The translations under genes and the position numbers were made by a program. The notes beneath the pieces are model-generated. The model was not told the DNA's origin and did not search any database. It worked only from the letters and a program-made list of their open reading frames with translations. A DNA stretch of 64,000 bases from Struthidea cinerea (Eukaryota > Chordata > Aves > Passeriformes > Corcoracidae): positions 1,383,696 through 1,447,695 of the forward strand of contig VZTI01005062.1 in the NCBI GenBank assembly GCA_013397865.1, read 5' to 3'. Shown piece after piece: positions 25,801 to 37,650 of the stretch; the first letter of the stretch is position 1; the number at the start of each line of letters is the position of its first letter.

Positions 25801-27979
25801 ATAATCAGAAGTATATGTTGGCCTAAATATGACTCCAGTGATCCCAGACTAGTTTTACCTTTGACTTCCATGGAAGGAGAATTAGATCAGTAGTAAACAG
25901 CTTTGAAAGTCAGACTGTCACAAGGTATTTTACATGAAGGTTTGACTTAATGTAGGCTGCTTATATTTCAATTTTAAAAAGAGATACCAAGTATTTAGCT
26001 CATTCAGAGTCTTGCTGACATTTTGTAGGTATTCGTTCTTGATAGAAAGCTTATGGTCCTGCTTAGGAGTCAGTTATGGTGTTTATAGCAGCTTCCAAGC
26101 TCATGTGCACGTAGAAAGCAGAAGCTATGAAGCTGATCCATTAACTCATTTGGCCCAATTAGTAACAAACACTCCAAGTGTAATTTTAGTGATCAGAATT
26201 TATAGGAGTCAAAGTAAAGCTTCAAATGCCACCTCACTTTCTTCATTCACTATTTTTATAGCCTTCCCTGAGAAAGCATCAGCACTGAGAACCGTAAGGG
26301 ATGAAACTTTATCTGCTGAACATTTGATTTAAAATACAAGCTGTTGGTGTTCGGGTGCTTTACCATTGCTTTCTTTCTGTGTTTTACAAAAGAAAGTACT
26401 ACTAGCATCCACTCATGAAATACCTATGTGATCTCAATGATAAATCTGAACCTGAACTGGGGACTTATTAAAACTATTTAAACAAGTTTCTGCTAGTGTT
26501 AATTAAGGTTCAAACAATGCCAAATATCCCAGTCCTCCTTCAGAAGAAACTCTTAGGCAAGTTCCACTGAGTAACGTGCATCATCTTGTCTTTGGAACTG
26601 GGGTTCTCAGGCTCTCTTAAGATCACATGTAGCCCACCAATGACTCCATCACAGAGAATTTATTTTTTGTGTGTTGAGTCTACCTTCTATTTATATGCCT
26701 TAGCAGGACAATCTTCCAGGGGCTTTTTGGACTACCTAAATTAATTTTTTTCTGCTCTTCAGCAAACAGCTTCATTTCCTTCTTCATGATATGATTCTTT
26801 TAAATAATTTAATCTGAGGTAAAGCTTGTAGATGATGCCAATACAGGATGAAAAGTTTAAAAAAGTTGTAAAGGGACTTAACTACAAAGTGATATGGGAA
26901 TAAACAGCTACACCTAATAGATTAAAGTGTTGTTTTCTTTTTGTGCCTCAAGTGTAGCTCAGGTATTGCCAGCATACTATGTGTTTGAGAGTGAGAGATG
27001 TTCCTGAGAATTCTTATGCTACAGCATGACTCACAAGAGAAGAGTGTAAAATCTAGTGCAGAGAATTTAACATTTTACACAGGCAGAGGATAATCTCTGT
27101 CTTAGGGAAAAGCTTCATACATCCAAGCACAGGGGTTTTTTAAATACATGAACATGGGGTTTTTTAATAGGTATGATGATACACTAGTGGTTCCTATTAT
27201 TGAGAATACACCAGAAGAGAAGGATCTCAAGGAGAGAATGGCACGTGCAATGGAAAAATATCCAGACTCTTGCGCTGTCTTGGTCAGACGTCACGGTGTT
27301 TATGTATGGGGAGAGACATGGGAAAAAGCAAAAACCATGTGAGTACAATTCAGGAATATGCTATCTCTTGCCTCAATATCTTAATGAACTTAATGCTATG
27401 TATATTTCCAGCCCATGGACAATGATTCAGAATATTAAGGCCTCACTGCACGTATAGGGAGCTTTTGGGAATGGATTCATCCATGATTCCGTTGCTTGGT
27501 TATCCTTTCATATCAATGCTGGCTGATAGGGTTGCCAACATTTTCCTTTCAGACAAGTCAGCAAGTCCCTCCTCATACGAAACATGCAGGAAGTCTCTGC
27601 TTTTATATGACACCTGCCAATACTGTTTGTGTGGCCCTCCCTAGTCTCATTTTTGGAATTTACTTGATCTGCTGATGGAAATGCAGCAAATCAATGTTAT
27701 GTAGCAAAAATGCTGGGCACTTCCCATTCCACAGCATTGGAAGTAAACAATAATAGAGCTGTCCAGTCAGTCAGTCAGACTGGTGATAAAAAGCTTAAGG
27801 AAGGAAAATACTAATTTTCATAAAACATGGTAAGACTTGAGCCTTACTTACATTGCATTTTTTTCCCTATTTATTTTAGGTGTGAATGTTATGACTACTT
27901 GTTTGATATCGCAGTGCAGATGAAGCAGCACGGGCTAGATCCTTCAAAACATCCAGCTGGAGAAAATGGGATCTTGTAA
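16772..27979 (+). CDS. APIP: Methylthioribulose-1-phosphate dehydratase, complete, seven exons
   Basis: APIP (APAF1-interacting protein, MtnB type) dehydrates 5-methylthioribulose-1-phosphate to 2,3-diketo-5-methylthiopentyl-1-phosphate in the cytosolic methionine salvage pathway; the mammalian protein also restrains APAF1/caspase-dependent death. CDS: 16772-16801, 19147-19247, 22098-22146, 23464-23581, 24463-24598, 27171-27338, 27880-27979; 702 bp, 233 residues, frame closed at every junction. Class II aldolase/adducin fold: GTGGGIS at 35-40, QCTPLF with substrate-pocket Cys88, HTHSKAA with zinc ligands His106 and His108, THQEM with catalytic Glu130, RRHGVYVWG with third zinc ligand His186. 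The human protein is 242 residues; the difference is a shorter, Ala/Gly-rich N-terminus. All key residues are intact, so the enzyme should be functional. It shares a CpG promoter with PDHX. Confidence 0.97.
16925..17292 (+). mobile_element. CR1 LINE 3' fragment in APIP intron 1
   Basis: Shows GTCCTGGGAGTGCTGGTGGA, CAGTGTGCCCTGGCGGCCAG, CACTGGAACAGGCTGCCCAA and a terminus CTCTTCCAACCCTAACTATT followed by CTATGAT. The middle of the usual sequence (after the CCAGGAGG segment) is missing, an internal deletion of several hundred bases. It lies just outside the CpG island. Confidence 0.93.
17845..17955 (+). mobile_element. Short old CR1 fragment
   Basis: GGTTTAGGCTAGGCATTAGG, then AAAATATTTCC, then CATCACTGGAGGTTGCAAAG match the CR1 3' UTR order (GGTTTAGACTGGACATTAGG ... 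CCATCCCTGGAGGT). Heavily diverged; limits approximate. Confidence 0.65.
19147..19247 (+). CDS. APIP: APIP coding exon 2
   Basis: 101 bp after a long T-tract acceptor (TTTTTTTTTAG) and before a GTAAGT donor. Encodes DELHPRNLIPELCRLFYGLG and then WVTGTGGGISLKYG (last codon split). Contains the family's WVTGTGGGIS signature. Confidence 0.96.
19248..22097 (+). other. APIP intron 2
   Basis: 2.85-kb intron with one antisense CR1 (20845-21285). A short alternating TA run sits near 20025-20040. No other element recognised. Confidence 0.85.
20845..21285 (-). mobile_element. CR1 LINE 3' fragment, antisense to APIP
   Basis: The plus strand begins AATCACAGAATTGTTTAGGT, the reverse complement of a CR1 3' terminus. 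It continues through TTCAGGGAAGAAATTCTTCC and CTCCTTTTCTCCAGGCTAAA to CTTCCCCAGCTCTGTT. No large internal gap is evident. Truncated at its 5' end near 21285. Confidence 0.93.
22098..22146 (+). CDS. APIP: APIP coding exon 3
   Basis: 49 bp between TTGCTAG and GTATGT. Encodes DEIYIAPSGVQKERIQ, near-identical to the family segment that follows the Gly-rich loop. Confidence 0.96.
23464..23581 (+). CDS. APIP: APIP coding exon 4
   Basis: 118 bp between CTTACAG and GTATGT. Encodes PEDMFVCDMNEQDISGPP, then KKLKKSQCTPLFMNAYTMR. Includes the substrate-pocket Cys (residue 88). The Lys-rich loop before it is also seen in the vertebrate orthologues. Confidence 0.97.
24463..24598 (+). CDS. APIP: APIP coding exon 5 (zinc and catalytic site)
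   Basis: 136 bp between CTCTTAG and GTACTT. Encodes GAGAVIHTHSKAAVMATLLY, then ITHQEMIKGIQKCTSGGYYR. It carries two zinc ligands (His106, His108) and the catalytic Glu130. Ends in phase 2. Confidence 0.97.
24599..27170 (+). other. APIP intron 5
   Basis: 2.6-kb AT-rich intron. I see no recognisable repeat family, no coding exon and no RNA gene. Introns 3 (22147-23463), 4 (23582-24462) and 6 (27339-27879) are likewise plain; intron 4 has a near-duplicate of ACAAGTAGTGT at 24181 and 24208. Confidence 0.8.
27171..27338 (+). CDS. APIP: APIP coding exon 6 (third zinc ligand)
   Basis: 168 bp between TTTTTAATAG and GTGAGT. Encodes YDDTLVVPIIENTPEEKDLK through SCAVLVRRHGVYVWGETWEK. His186 is the third zinc ligand. 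The AT of the Met201 codon lies here and the G in exon 7. Confidence 0.97.
27880..27979 (+). CDS. APIP: APIP coding exon 7 and stop
   Basis: 100 bp after a TTTATTTTAG acceptor. Encodes CECYDYLFDIAVQMKQHGLD and ends HPAGENGIL with TAA at 27977-27979. The C-terminus matches the human GENGIV end in position. Confidence 0.96.
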
Positions 27980-29640
27980 ATGTCAACAACATTTATATAC
28001 AGGTGTGAATTTATCTGTAAGGATGATCTGTTTGGAGGGAGAGTCTACAGATGACACCATCACTTCAGTCTGCTTTCCCACTCAGGAAACTTCATTATTG
28101 CTCATCTTCCCCCAGTCTGCTCCGTTACCACTGCAATTTTATCTATGCCTGAAATAATGTTCCTTTTCCACACACTGCAACAAAAAGTATATGTATTAAT
28201 AGCTAGGTATGTCCAGTGCATATTTAGTACCCATGTACAGCATGGAGCATGATTTCTTTTTAAAACAAAATAGTATCAAGCATTACCAGAAAAGCCAATG
28301 CATTAAAAGGCCAGAGCCTAGTGAGCTGATGTGTACAGAGATGTCTGAACACCCACATTTGTTGTGCAGCTGGCAGGATCAGATTTGATTTCAGACCATC
28401 TCAGTGGTATTACTTACATGGTGGGTTGGTTGGGGGTTTTAGGGGATTTTGTTTTTTCCTTCAGCAGACTTGGCTGGTTTGAGTTTCACTGATTAGTGTC
28501 ACCTGTTTACCTCAGCAGAAAATCATCTTGACTTTCTGTTTTCTAGTGTAGCAATGATCAGTTTTGAAAGTTTTCCTAACAAGTTTTTGAAGTAAAAGCC
28601 CATTGATAACGTGATCAGGGTGTACTGTACATGAAGGATACCTGAAACAATTCTCACATAAGTAATGTACAGCTTGATATGGAAAAACACAGTGGTAGCA
28701 TAACACTGCAGAGTTGGAAAATACAAGCAAGTTTAAAGGTACCAATACTGAGATTATAAAGGAATTTCTTGAGCAAAGCAGTGGTGTAATTAAACAGGAT
28801 AGGCTAACATTGCAGTTAGTCCACTGTACCCACATTTTTCCTCAGAAGAAATAACAAATGCTTGCTCAGGCAGCATGAGCCCAGAAGAGACAGGGACTTG
28901 GCTCGCCAGCCTTTATGCCCACCCTAGAGGAAGAAGCAGTGGGACAGGAGGTTTGCTGTCAGTGAGCCTCTGCCTTAGCAGGTATTCAGGGTGCTGCCCC
29001 TGCCTGCAGTGATGAAGACACGCTGGCTGCCACACCTGCACAGAGCTACCTCATGGCCCATGAGAACGATTCTAAAATGGCTCCTCAGCCCCTGCAACTG
29101 GATAAGTTGGGCTACTGTAGTGGTATTAATATTCCTTTGCCTGTTTATTATGACTAGTTTTAGAATATTTTTACTTTTACTTTGTTTCTCCTGTACAGGT
29201 TTCTTACATGATGATGGGAGTTCAAGCTTTCACCCTGCACTATTAAAGCCAGAAGGGGGTGCTGATCCTCAGCTGATTGACAAATGTCAGCAGGCACTTT
29301 GAACTGTTAAACGCATCCAAGAAGATAAGGAGAGTTAAAAAAACCTGACTACTGAGCAATCATTGCGATTTACAAATCCTGTTGAATGCCACAGTAGGAG
29401 GGAGGAAAATTCAGATGCAAAAATACTTTGAAAAACTTTGGAGAACCAATGTCACATTTTGGTTTTGTGCCTTAAAAATTCGTATTTCAACAACCTGTAT
29501 TTGTTGATCCTGCTCTAATGCTACATCACTTAACATGAAATAAGTCTCCATTTCTGAAAGTTATTGTAGCTTTTATTCTTCAGGGAAAAAAGTGAGGACA
29601 ACCCCTTAATTAGAAGTTAATAAAGTTTAAAGCATTGTTT
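27980..29640 (+). other. APIP: APIP 3' UTR (predicted extent)
   Basis: About 1.66 kb from the APIP stop to the first canonical AATAAA. Variant ATTAAA hexamers at about 28301 and 29242 could give shorter forms. A good splice-acceptor-like tract ends at 29198, so part of this may be an intron of an alternative transcript. No repeat is recognised. Confidence 0.6.
29619..29624 (+). terminator. Polyadenylation signal AATAAA, likely APIP 3' end
   Basis: Canonical AATAAA followed within about 15-70 bases by GT-rich sequence (GCATTGTTTGAACTGTTG, then GTTCGTGTTTATGGG), the expected downstream element. It is the first canonical hexamer after the APIP stop. Confidence 0.7.
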
Positions 29641-29649
29641 GAACTGTTG

Positions 29650-32600
29650 ATTCCTTCATAACATGTTCGTGTTTATGGGTTTCGTTTTTTCTTTTTTAAA
29701 ACTAAGCCTGTAGCATATGTATTTTGAAATTCTCCTAATTGTCATTATAATGAGAAGGAAACACATAATTTTATAGCATGTAGTTTGTAGTTGTTACTAA
29801 GGGACTGCTCTGGGTCTTATCTCTTTAAATTCCTTCACTTTGAATAACAGCTTTTTATGACCTCTCATTAGCCCCCCCAAGGTAGATTTAATCAAACTCC
29901 TCATTAAAATACAATCTCACATATTTATGACACTTAGTGTCTTCTTTCAAAATCTTCTGGAATGGCCCCCCAGTGGCATCAGTGTAAGCCTCGACTGACC
30001 AACTTTCTACTTGAGTACTGAGACCTCTAGTCCTGCGGGTGAATTGTGACAGGCTAAGTGCCAGCTGACCCTGTTTCCTGCTAGGGGCCATGCATTCCCA
30101 CCACTTCCCTTTCCATCATCTCTGGCACTTTTTTTTGAGCTTCCATGAGGTGAATTAACTCTTCAACCTAAAATAAAACCACGGTGGGACTGGGAGAAAG
30201 AAAATTTTTCTGTTATTTCCTAATAAGCCACAGGTAAAGCACTGAACCAAGTCAAAGGTGGGTCCAAAGAGAACCAGAGCCAGGGCAAGAGAGGAGATGG
30301 CTGATGCCAGAGATGGCAGCACCACTTCCCCCTTTTCCTGGGGATGACAATTAAGGTCAGTGTTTTGTGTATGTTAGGCATGTTTGCCCTTCCCTCTTGT
30401 GCATAGTTCTGTACCTGCAGTGTGCAGCCTTTAACCCTTAGGGGACCTTGGTTATTGTGAAATAATGGTTATCACTAAGTAACTGCAGGTGGTTGGCTAT
30501 ATGTTTATTACATGTTTTTTCATTATTAGACACTTGTTTGTCAGTGGCAAATATTTTGCAGTGATTCCACATCTTCTGAGTGTATGTGGATTGCAGTAAA
30601 AACTTGTGCCAAAATGCTGGTTTTTAGACCGGAGAGTGACTTTGGACAGGGTGCTTCGCTTAAGCACATAATATCTCTGAAGTGTGTTCAAGACTTCAGA
30701 GGTGCAACTGACCTGAAGGGAAAGCAGACTGTAATTCTCTCAGCTTTTCTTCCCCGTGGATGTACTAATAAAAATACTTCTTAATGTGACAATCCAATTG
30801 GTCTTGAAATCAAGTTGCCATCTATTTATTGTGGCCTTTAATTTTTTATTTAAACTGCCTGAGTTTTGCAAAAAGCAACTTTGTGTGGTATTCTGATGAT
30901 GATTTCAGAATAGGTAATGATTGTATTGTTCCATAATACTGTTGTTTTGTAAGGGTAAAGAACATGTTACACTTGATGTCTTTTTGTTTTGCATATATAA
31001 TGACAAACCATAAAAGAACACTCACGAGGAAAGATATTTTTGGCCAAATATGTTCCTCTGGGGTTGTGTTAATTACAGTAGTCACTTTCTCATGCAGCTA
31101 CAATTTGCCACTCTGCAGCCTTTCTAAAATCTGTAAATCATCACATTTCTACAGTAGTTGTTCTTTCCTACAGGATTCCCAGATGCTCAGAGTTCCATTC
31201 AGTGATTTGAAAATGAGTTAAATGCACTCTTCTCATGTCTTCTCATATGAACCCTCATCAAAGAAATCAATGCCTTTGCAGCTCAGGTGGCTTCATAACC
31301 CTGTGAAATGATTACTGTTTCCTGAACTGCTCAGAAAGCTTTTGCAGTTCAGCTCCGATTACATAGAACAAAAATAGGAAAGTGTCTCATATGATTCAAA
31401 GCTTCTTAACTCACATAATTTTAAGTCTATCTCTTTTTCTGATGTGAATGGTAGGCTTATAAGCCAGCTAGGTATTTTTCTGTGTTTGCAGCAAAGACCT
31501 GATTTCCATCGAAGCCGATTATCTAGGTTTAGTATCACCAGATAGGCTTATGGCAAAATGACATAATTCCCATTTCAAATGGCTCATCCAAAAAGCCAAG
31601 TAAGTTCCAACGTTTCTCAATAGAAGTAACTTCCTAGCAAACATCCTGCTTGCTTTCCAAGAAGGAAATAAAACTGCAGAATACGGGATCTTGAAATGTG
31701 AATAGATAGAACTCTTAACTTACCGTAAGCAGTTATGATGCCAATGTCTGTTCTGTCGTGAATGCTGTAATGCCTGAACAATTGGCATCCTCTTCAGCTC
31801 TGAAATTGTAATTTAAAAACTAGCATTAAAAAAGCCCACTGACTAGTGGAACATTACAAATAAACCAGTAGCCTTCCTCTAAATTGTTTTTTTGCCGCAC
31901 TTTTTGGCAAACAGGTTTGTAACAATTTTTTGCTATTTTACAGAAGATGTCAAATTGGAAAAAAGATCCCTGGAACACTCTAGATTACTCTTATATTGAG
32001 GAGTAGAAGAAAAAAATACAGTTTGATATTAATTCTTACTTATTTCAAAATAGTTGAAAAACCTGTGAGCTGATACAAGTTTAGGTGTTTCTGCTGAAGG
32101 GAGTTATCTCTACAGATTCATAAGCAATAAAAAAATTAGGAAAATGCGTCATTTTTCAAGCCACTTTGTGTTTAACTTTTGTTCTAAGGGGAGGCAAACC
32201 TTTGCAGGCTTTTTTATTTTGTTTTATTACCTGTTAGGTGAAATAGAAGTTGTGCCTTACAGAGCCAGGTTGTGTCCAAGGACAGCCTTCTGAGCTGAGA
32301 CAGACTTTAGTAACAGCGTGTGGAGGTGCCTGTGACTGCACTTTGCTACCAATTAATCTAAGCCTTCATGGATCTGGACATTTGCTTAAATTTCAAGTCA
32401 GCTTAAGGTTAAAAGCTTAATGTTACTCCAGAAGAATGCTACCTGACCTGATTTATAAAAGAGTGAATTTTGAAGTCCCTTGAGTCTGAAAAAAAACTCT
32501 CAGGCATTTATCCTGGTACTGCTCAAGGTTTTGCTGCATAAAATGGGTGGTAAATAAAATCTATTTTTTGGTTGACTTGATTAGCATAGGGTGGTATTTC

Positions 32601-35600
32601 TGCTAAATAAGCGTGCTGGGTTTCAGCATACTGAGTGCAAAATTATTTTGGAGGTGAAACCTCTAGTGGAACCACAGCCATTACCTATTTCTTAGGATTT
32701 TAATCTATTGAAATCAAAAAGCAATTCCAAATATTAAATTTTTAAGTTTTTCTATAAGAGTCTTCAGACTTAATCTAGCATCTGCTAGTTTTTTCTAGAG
32801 CAGTCAAATAAAATCAGTGACTGCCTAATGCTCAGTACAAAAAATGGATTGAGCATGTTTGTCCAGATGGGGAATCATGGAAGTTCATATACTGAGTAGC
32901 GTTTACAAACACTCACTCTGTACTTACATATGCCTGTTGGGTTTTTTAACTCTAAGATGCTGTGCTGTTGTACTAGCAAGTTTCTCCCATCTATGACAGA
33001 TAAAATTGCATGTTAATCTCCAGAAACCAGATCAACAAGAATTTGAGTAGTTAAGCATAAATTCTCACTCCTTAATGAGCCTCAGATTAGCTTCAATTTC
33101 TCTAATGGTAATTTCTGGTTATTACAAACAGAATACACTGGATATAGAAGGAAGAATAGGTCTTATATATAAAACAAAGAGCTGGAAGTCTAGATTTTGT
33201 GGCTGATTCAACCATTACCTTAAGGTCATGCCTTGAACAGTTCACTTTGATGGGAGTTTCAAAGGACCTTGAATGAATCAGATACTACCCTAAATCCTAT
33301 TGGAAAGTTAGGGGATTCATTTCATTAGGCTTTCCTCTTAACTCCAAGGATGTAGCTGTCTTTATTTCAATCAGGAGTAAAAAAGAAAAGAACAGAGGGG
33401 TCACCTTGAGTACAAGCTGCCAATTTATCACTGCTGTATCCCAATTTGATATCAAATATCTAACTGGTATTTTTTTTTACCATACTAGAAACCTGTGGTT
33501 AAGAGAAAAGTTACATAATTTGATTTCACCTAGAAGGAGTTTACAAACCCGAGAAATCAGGAACTGAGCTGTCCTGCTTACTCAGATGTGCATTAAGACT
33601 ACCACAGGTAACACCGCACAATTTTTGTGACTTCAATTTCTCCCCCCTTGAAGGATACCAGCTCTCTGTCTTTCCAGATGAAACCTCTGTTTTATGATGT
33701 CATTTTTAAGTGCCTGTTCTCCAGACAAAGCAGGTTACCCTGACAGTCTCCATTTCGGTGCAGTTCCTGAGAACATGGCTGCAATAAGGAATATGTGCGA
33801 ATGACGACGGTGCATTACCTGGGCTCAGCAGGTTGCTGGGCACTTAACACTAAAGATTCCATTTCTTTTGTCTTTATGCTTTGTCTCATTTCCGTGTTTT
33901 ATTCGGTTTTAATCCTGCTTTTCTGTAAGATTTTCTTCCTTCTGGTGTTTTCCTTACAATCTTTGAAACCAAATGTAAACTTAGTACCATTTGCATTCTG
34001 GTTGAACTTTCAAACCCAGGAATATTTTTGTGTTAGCAAACATCTATTTCCTGATTCATCTGCTACATCCCTGACATATCTGGGCATGTCCTGTTATTGT
34101 CTGTTTGCAAAATTTTGGTACTTAAAACAGTTAATGTGCCTTTTGTATCTCAGACACACTAGGATTTTGCAAGCAAGTGTCTGTTGATTGCAAGAGCATA
34201 TGAGCAAGTATGAGACTAATTTCCTGTTAAGGAGTCGCTACATTAAAAGGATATTTGCATAATCATAGACTAAGATAATGTAGGGAAAACCCCTGAGATC
34301 ATTCTGCTGCCAGGATTAAGCCAAGCCCAACATGTAATTTATTTGAATGCATGAAAGCTGCTTCTTATCGTTCACTTCTATCTCAAGTCTCCAAGCACTT
34401 TAGTTGGCAGCAGCAGGCTCTAACTCCTCCTGGGTAATTCATTATCCTCAACAACTTTTAAAAGGGTTATTTTAAGTTTAACTTAACAGTCCCTGCAACT
34501 TAATTAATACAATAAAAAAATTATTCCTTTTATGACTTCTGTCATGTGTTCAAAATCAAGCTACAGCATCTTCTTGGGTCATCATTTTATTTGATGCACT
34601 CGCCTTCAGGTTATGATAACTTCAGAAATCTTGCATGCACCACAAAAACAGGGGTTTGGGACTACACCTATGAAAAACATAGCCAAAACCAATGAGATTT
34701 CCTAATGCAGGAACTTTTTTCAACTTGCATATAAATAAAGAAGTGTCCACATAGGAGTTTAGCAGAAGGGCTTCAAGAGAAAGTACATTAGCAATCAAGG
34801 CACCTAGCAGTGCTGTTTCTGAACGGATTAATACTCAGGGCTGGACGTTCATGATTTCCATTTTAAATTCAGGTGCATGCTTGAAGTTGTTATTTGGAGA
34901 ATCTCATTGTCAAAATAAAGATTTTGTCACACTTACCACGTGGGATTTCCTCCAGGTAAACATGCTTAGAGGCTTATGGCTAGGGTGCTGTAGTGGTATC
35001 TGAAAGGTTATTTATTTTTTTCCTCATCTTGGATGAGTAAGTTATTTGAATCCGGAAGTCCAGTTGCCAGGAAAAAAAAAAAAAGCCAAAAAAATCCCAA
35101 GGCTGCTGTCATGCTTGCTTGCCATGGTTAAAACAAATGGGGACACAAAGAGATGTGCAGGTGTAGCAAGAGGGCAGCTGCTGTTTCTGAAAAGCAGCCG
35201 AGGGAGGAGAACCCATCCAGGAGCATTCCAGGGACAGCTGTCAAGCCTCCAGCCATAGCTGGAGACGGGAGTAATGTTTCAAGTGAGGAAAGAGCAAACA
35301 TTATGATAACAAATTTTTTAATTGTAGGAAAGGCAAGAAGAGAGAATATAATTAGGGTCTCAGACACCTAAATAAGAAAGCATCTAGTAGCAGTGGTAGC
35401 AACATTAGCAGATAAGCACAGTTAAACCAATAGCATGATGATCGCTGTCCATTTCCGTTTAAACACTAATAAAACGCTTCCGCTCTACTAGAAAATGGTA
35501 CCATGTTTTACTATAGCTATGATTAAAACAGCACAGCTCTAGTAGCCTGAATATTTCAATATTATTAATAAAAGAGTTGTATACTAACCTACATTAAGAT

Positions 35601-37079
35601 GTATTGTCCTGTTTGAAACTTCTAGTCCTCAGTGAGGAAGACTGCTATATATTAAAAGGAAGGTCTAGACGTTTTAAGTAGTTCATACAGCACAGATTCC
35701 TACTGAATTTTTGAAATGTTAAAAGCAAAACTATCCAATACTGAAAATTAGGAACTAATTCCATTCAAACCAGAAGAGAACAATGGCTGATGGAGTAGAC
35801 AATAGTGTAACCTGAGTGTAACCCTCAGTGTAACTCGAAACTCACATTGCACAGAATGAATTAGCAAAGAAAACAAAATGACAGTACATTGCAACCTGTT
35901 CCCATAGGGAGACAATGGACTGAGGACAGTTACCCCAGCTATATTTAATGTCTCTCCATAAAATATAGCCTACGTTTAACTCTAACTTGATAAAGGCTCC
36001 CAAGCTGAAACACTGAGACCAAAATTGTGGCATTATGCCATATAGCAGCATTATGCAAGACATGAGCTTTCCATTACCACCTTTCTGTGCATTTGGAAAT
36101 CTTTGCAGAAATCTATATGAAGAAATTTATCAGAAGGCTTAATCTCCAGGGGGGGAAAAAATCCCGGAACTACTTTGCTTATTTCCTTTATTATTAATGA
36201 TAGGCCATTCACAGCTTCACTTCCAGAAATCCTCCAAATCTCTGCAGGGTTCCAATCTACCTTACCTACCTTTACAGGTCTTTGATTTTTTTTGCCCTAG
36301 TACCACATCCAGAATTGATCCTAACAACACAGGGGACAGTTCTACAAAGATTTCTTAATAGAAGTAGTGTCCACACATGAGAACTGCTTCAGGATGAAGG
36401 AAGGAATACAGACTATTCATATGAGGTAAAAAAATTTCCATTGTGAGTGCAAGTAATGAGCACAGGATTCCTGAACAGAGGAATAGGGTGCAGATGAACA
36501 GGAAGGGGCATGCTAAAAGCCATAAGTGTTAAAACCCCAGAAAATCAAATTAATACCACAGGGATCACTAAAATGCTGTTAGCCAGGAGAGGTGAAAGTC
36601 AGAATAGTTTCATGACCTGTATTTTTATACCTTGCCACCTCCACACTGAAAATGTACTTTTTGATACAACAAATTAATCAGATGGACTAATTCCATCTCT
36701 AAAAGAAATTATCACCATTTTCTATGCCTTTTACTTTGACTAGAAAGACTATCCTGTTAAAAAGGCTAAGATCAGGCCAGAGATAATTTCACCAGGATAA
36801 AGAATAATGTAAGCAACTGAAGCCTTCCTTGCAGAACTCTTGCACGCCTTCCTTGAGGGGCTGAGCACAGACAGTGATTTCAGGAGCAGGAGATACAACA
36901 CTTCCTCAGGATTTGCAGATGTCTTTGGGAATTAACTTCTATAACCCAAACAGGCTCTTGGGATTACCTAAAATATTTGGTCATTTCAGCTTCAAGAGCA
37001 CAAGAGCAGTATAAAATCACAACATCCTGCTCCAAACTATGACTTCAACGCTTGAGTTCTTGGAGGAAGTCTAAGTTCC
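29650..37079. other. Intergenic sequence, no gene or repeat recognised
   Basis: 7.4 kb of AT-rich unique-looking DNA downstream of APIP. The short ORFs, including a 130-codon one at 33795-34187, show no recognisable domain and no splice-flanked coding signature. A poly(A) run lies at 35071-35083. Confidence 0.75.
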
Positions 37080-37650
37080 TGTTGTGGTTTAATCCCAGAC
37101 TAAGCCTCACGCAGCCACTTGCTCACTTTTCCCTGGTGAGATGAGGAAGAGAATCAGGAGGAGAAAAAGAGAAAACTCAAGCATTCAGATACAGTCCAAT
37201 ATGTAAAGCAAAAGCCATGCACACAAGCAAATCAAACCAAGGAATTCATTCACCACTTCCCGTGGGCAGTGTTAAGCTATCCCCAGGAAAGCAGGGCTCT
37301 GTCACGCATAGCAGTGACTTGAGAAGAACAATGCCATCCCTCTGAACGTGTCCCTGTTCTTCCTTCTTTCCCCAGCTTTATGTGCTGAACATGGTGCCAT
37401 ACAGTGTGGGATGTGTCTTCGGTCAGCTGGGGTCAGCTGTCCTGGCTGTGTCCCCTCCCAGCTCCCTGTGCACCCCCAGCCACCCCACTGGTGGGGTGGG
37501 GCGAGGAGGCCTCAGTTCTGTGTAACACTGCTGAGCAATAACAAAAAACATCCCTCGATTATCAACAGTGTTTCCAGCACAAATCCAAAACCCAGATCCA
37601 TAGCTAGGACTATGAAGAAAATTAACTCTATCCCAGCCAAAACCAGCACA
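37080..37650 (+). mobile_element. Solo LTR, neoavian ERV family (full-length, 571 bp)
   Basis: Begins TGTTGTGGTTTAATCCCAG and ends AAAACCAGCACA. Internal landmarks recalled for this family are present in order: AGCAAAAGCCATGCACACAA, AAGGAATTCATTCACCACTT, CCCAGCTTTATGTGCTGAAC (position of the TATA-like promoter), GTCAGCTGTCCTGGCTGTG, ATCAACAGTGTTTCCAGCAC. There is no internal coding region next to it, so it is a solo LTR. No clear target-site duplication is visible (left flank GTTCC, right flank AAGAC), suggesting age or inter-element recombination. The family name is from memory (TguLTR5-like) and unverified. Confidence 0.85.

Noticed and set aside
26012..26332. 106-codon ORF in APIP intron 5
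   Set aside because: No acceptor/donor pair in a phase compatible with exons 5 and 6, no domain, and the APIP protein is complete without it.
33795..34187. 130-codon hydrophobic ORF resembling a membrane protein
   Set aside because: Hydrophobicity follows from T-rich codons (Phe/Leu); no family resemblance and no promoter or exon context.
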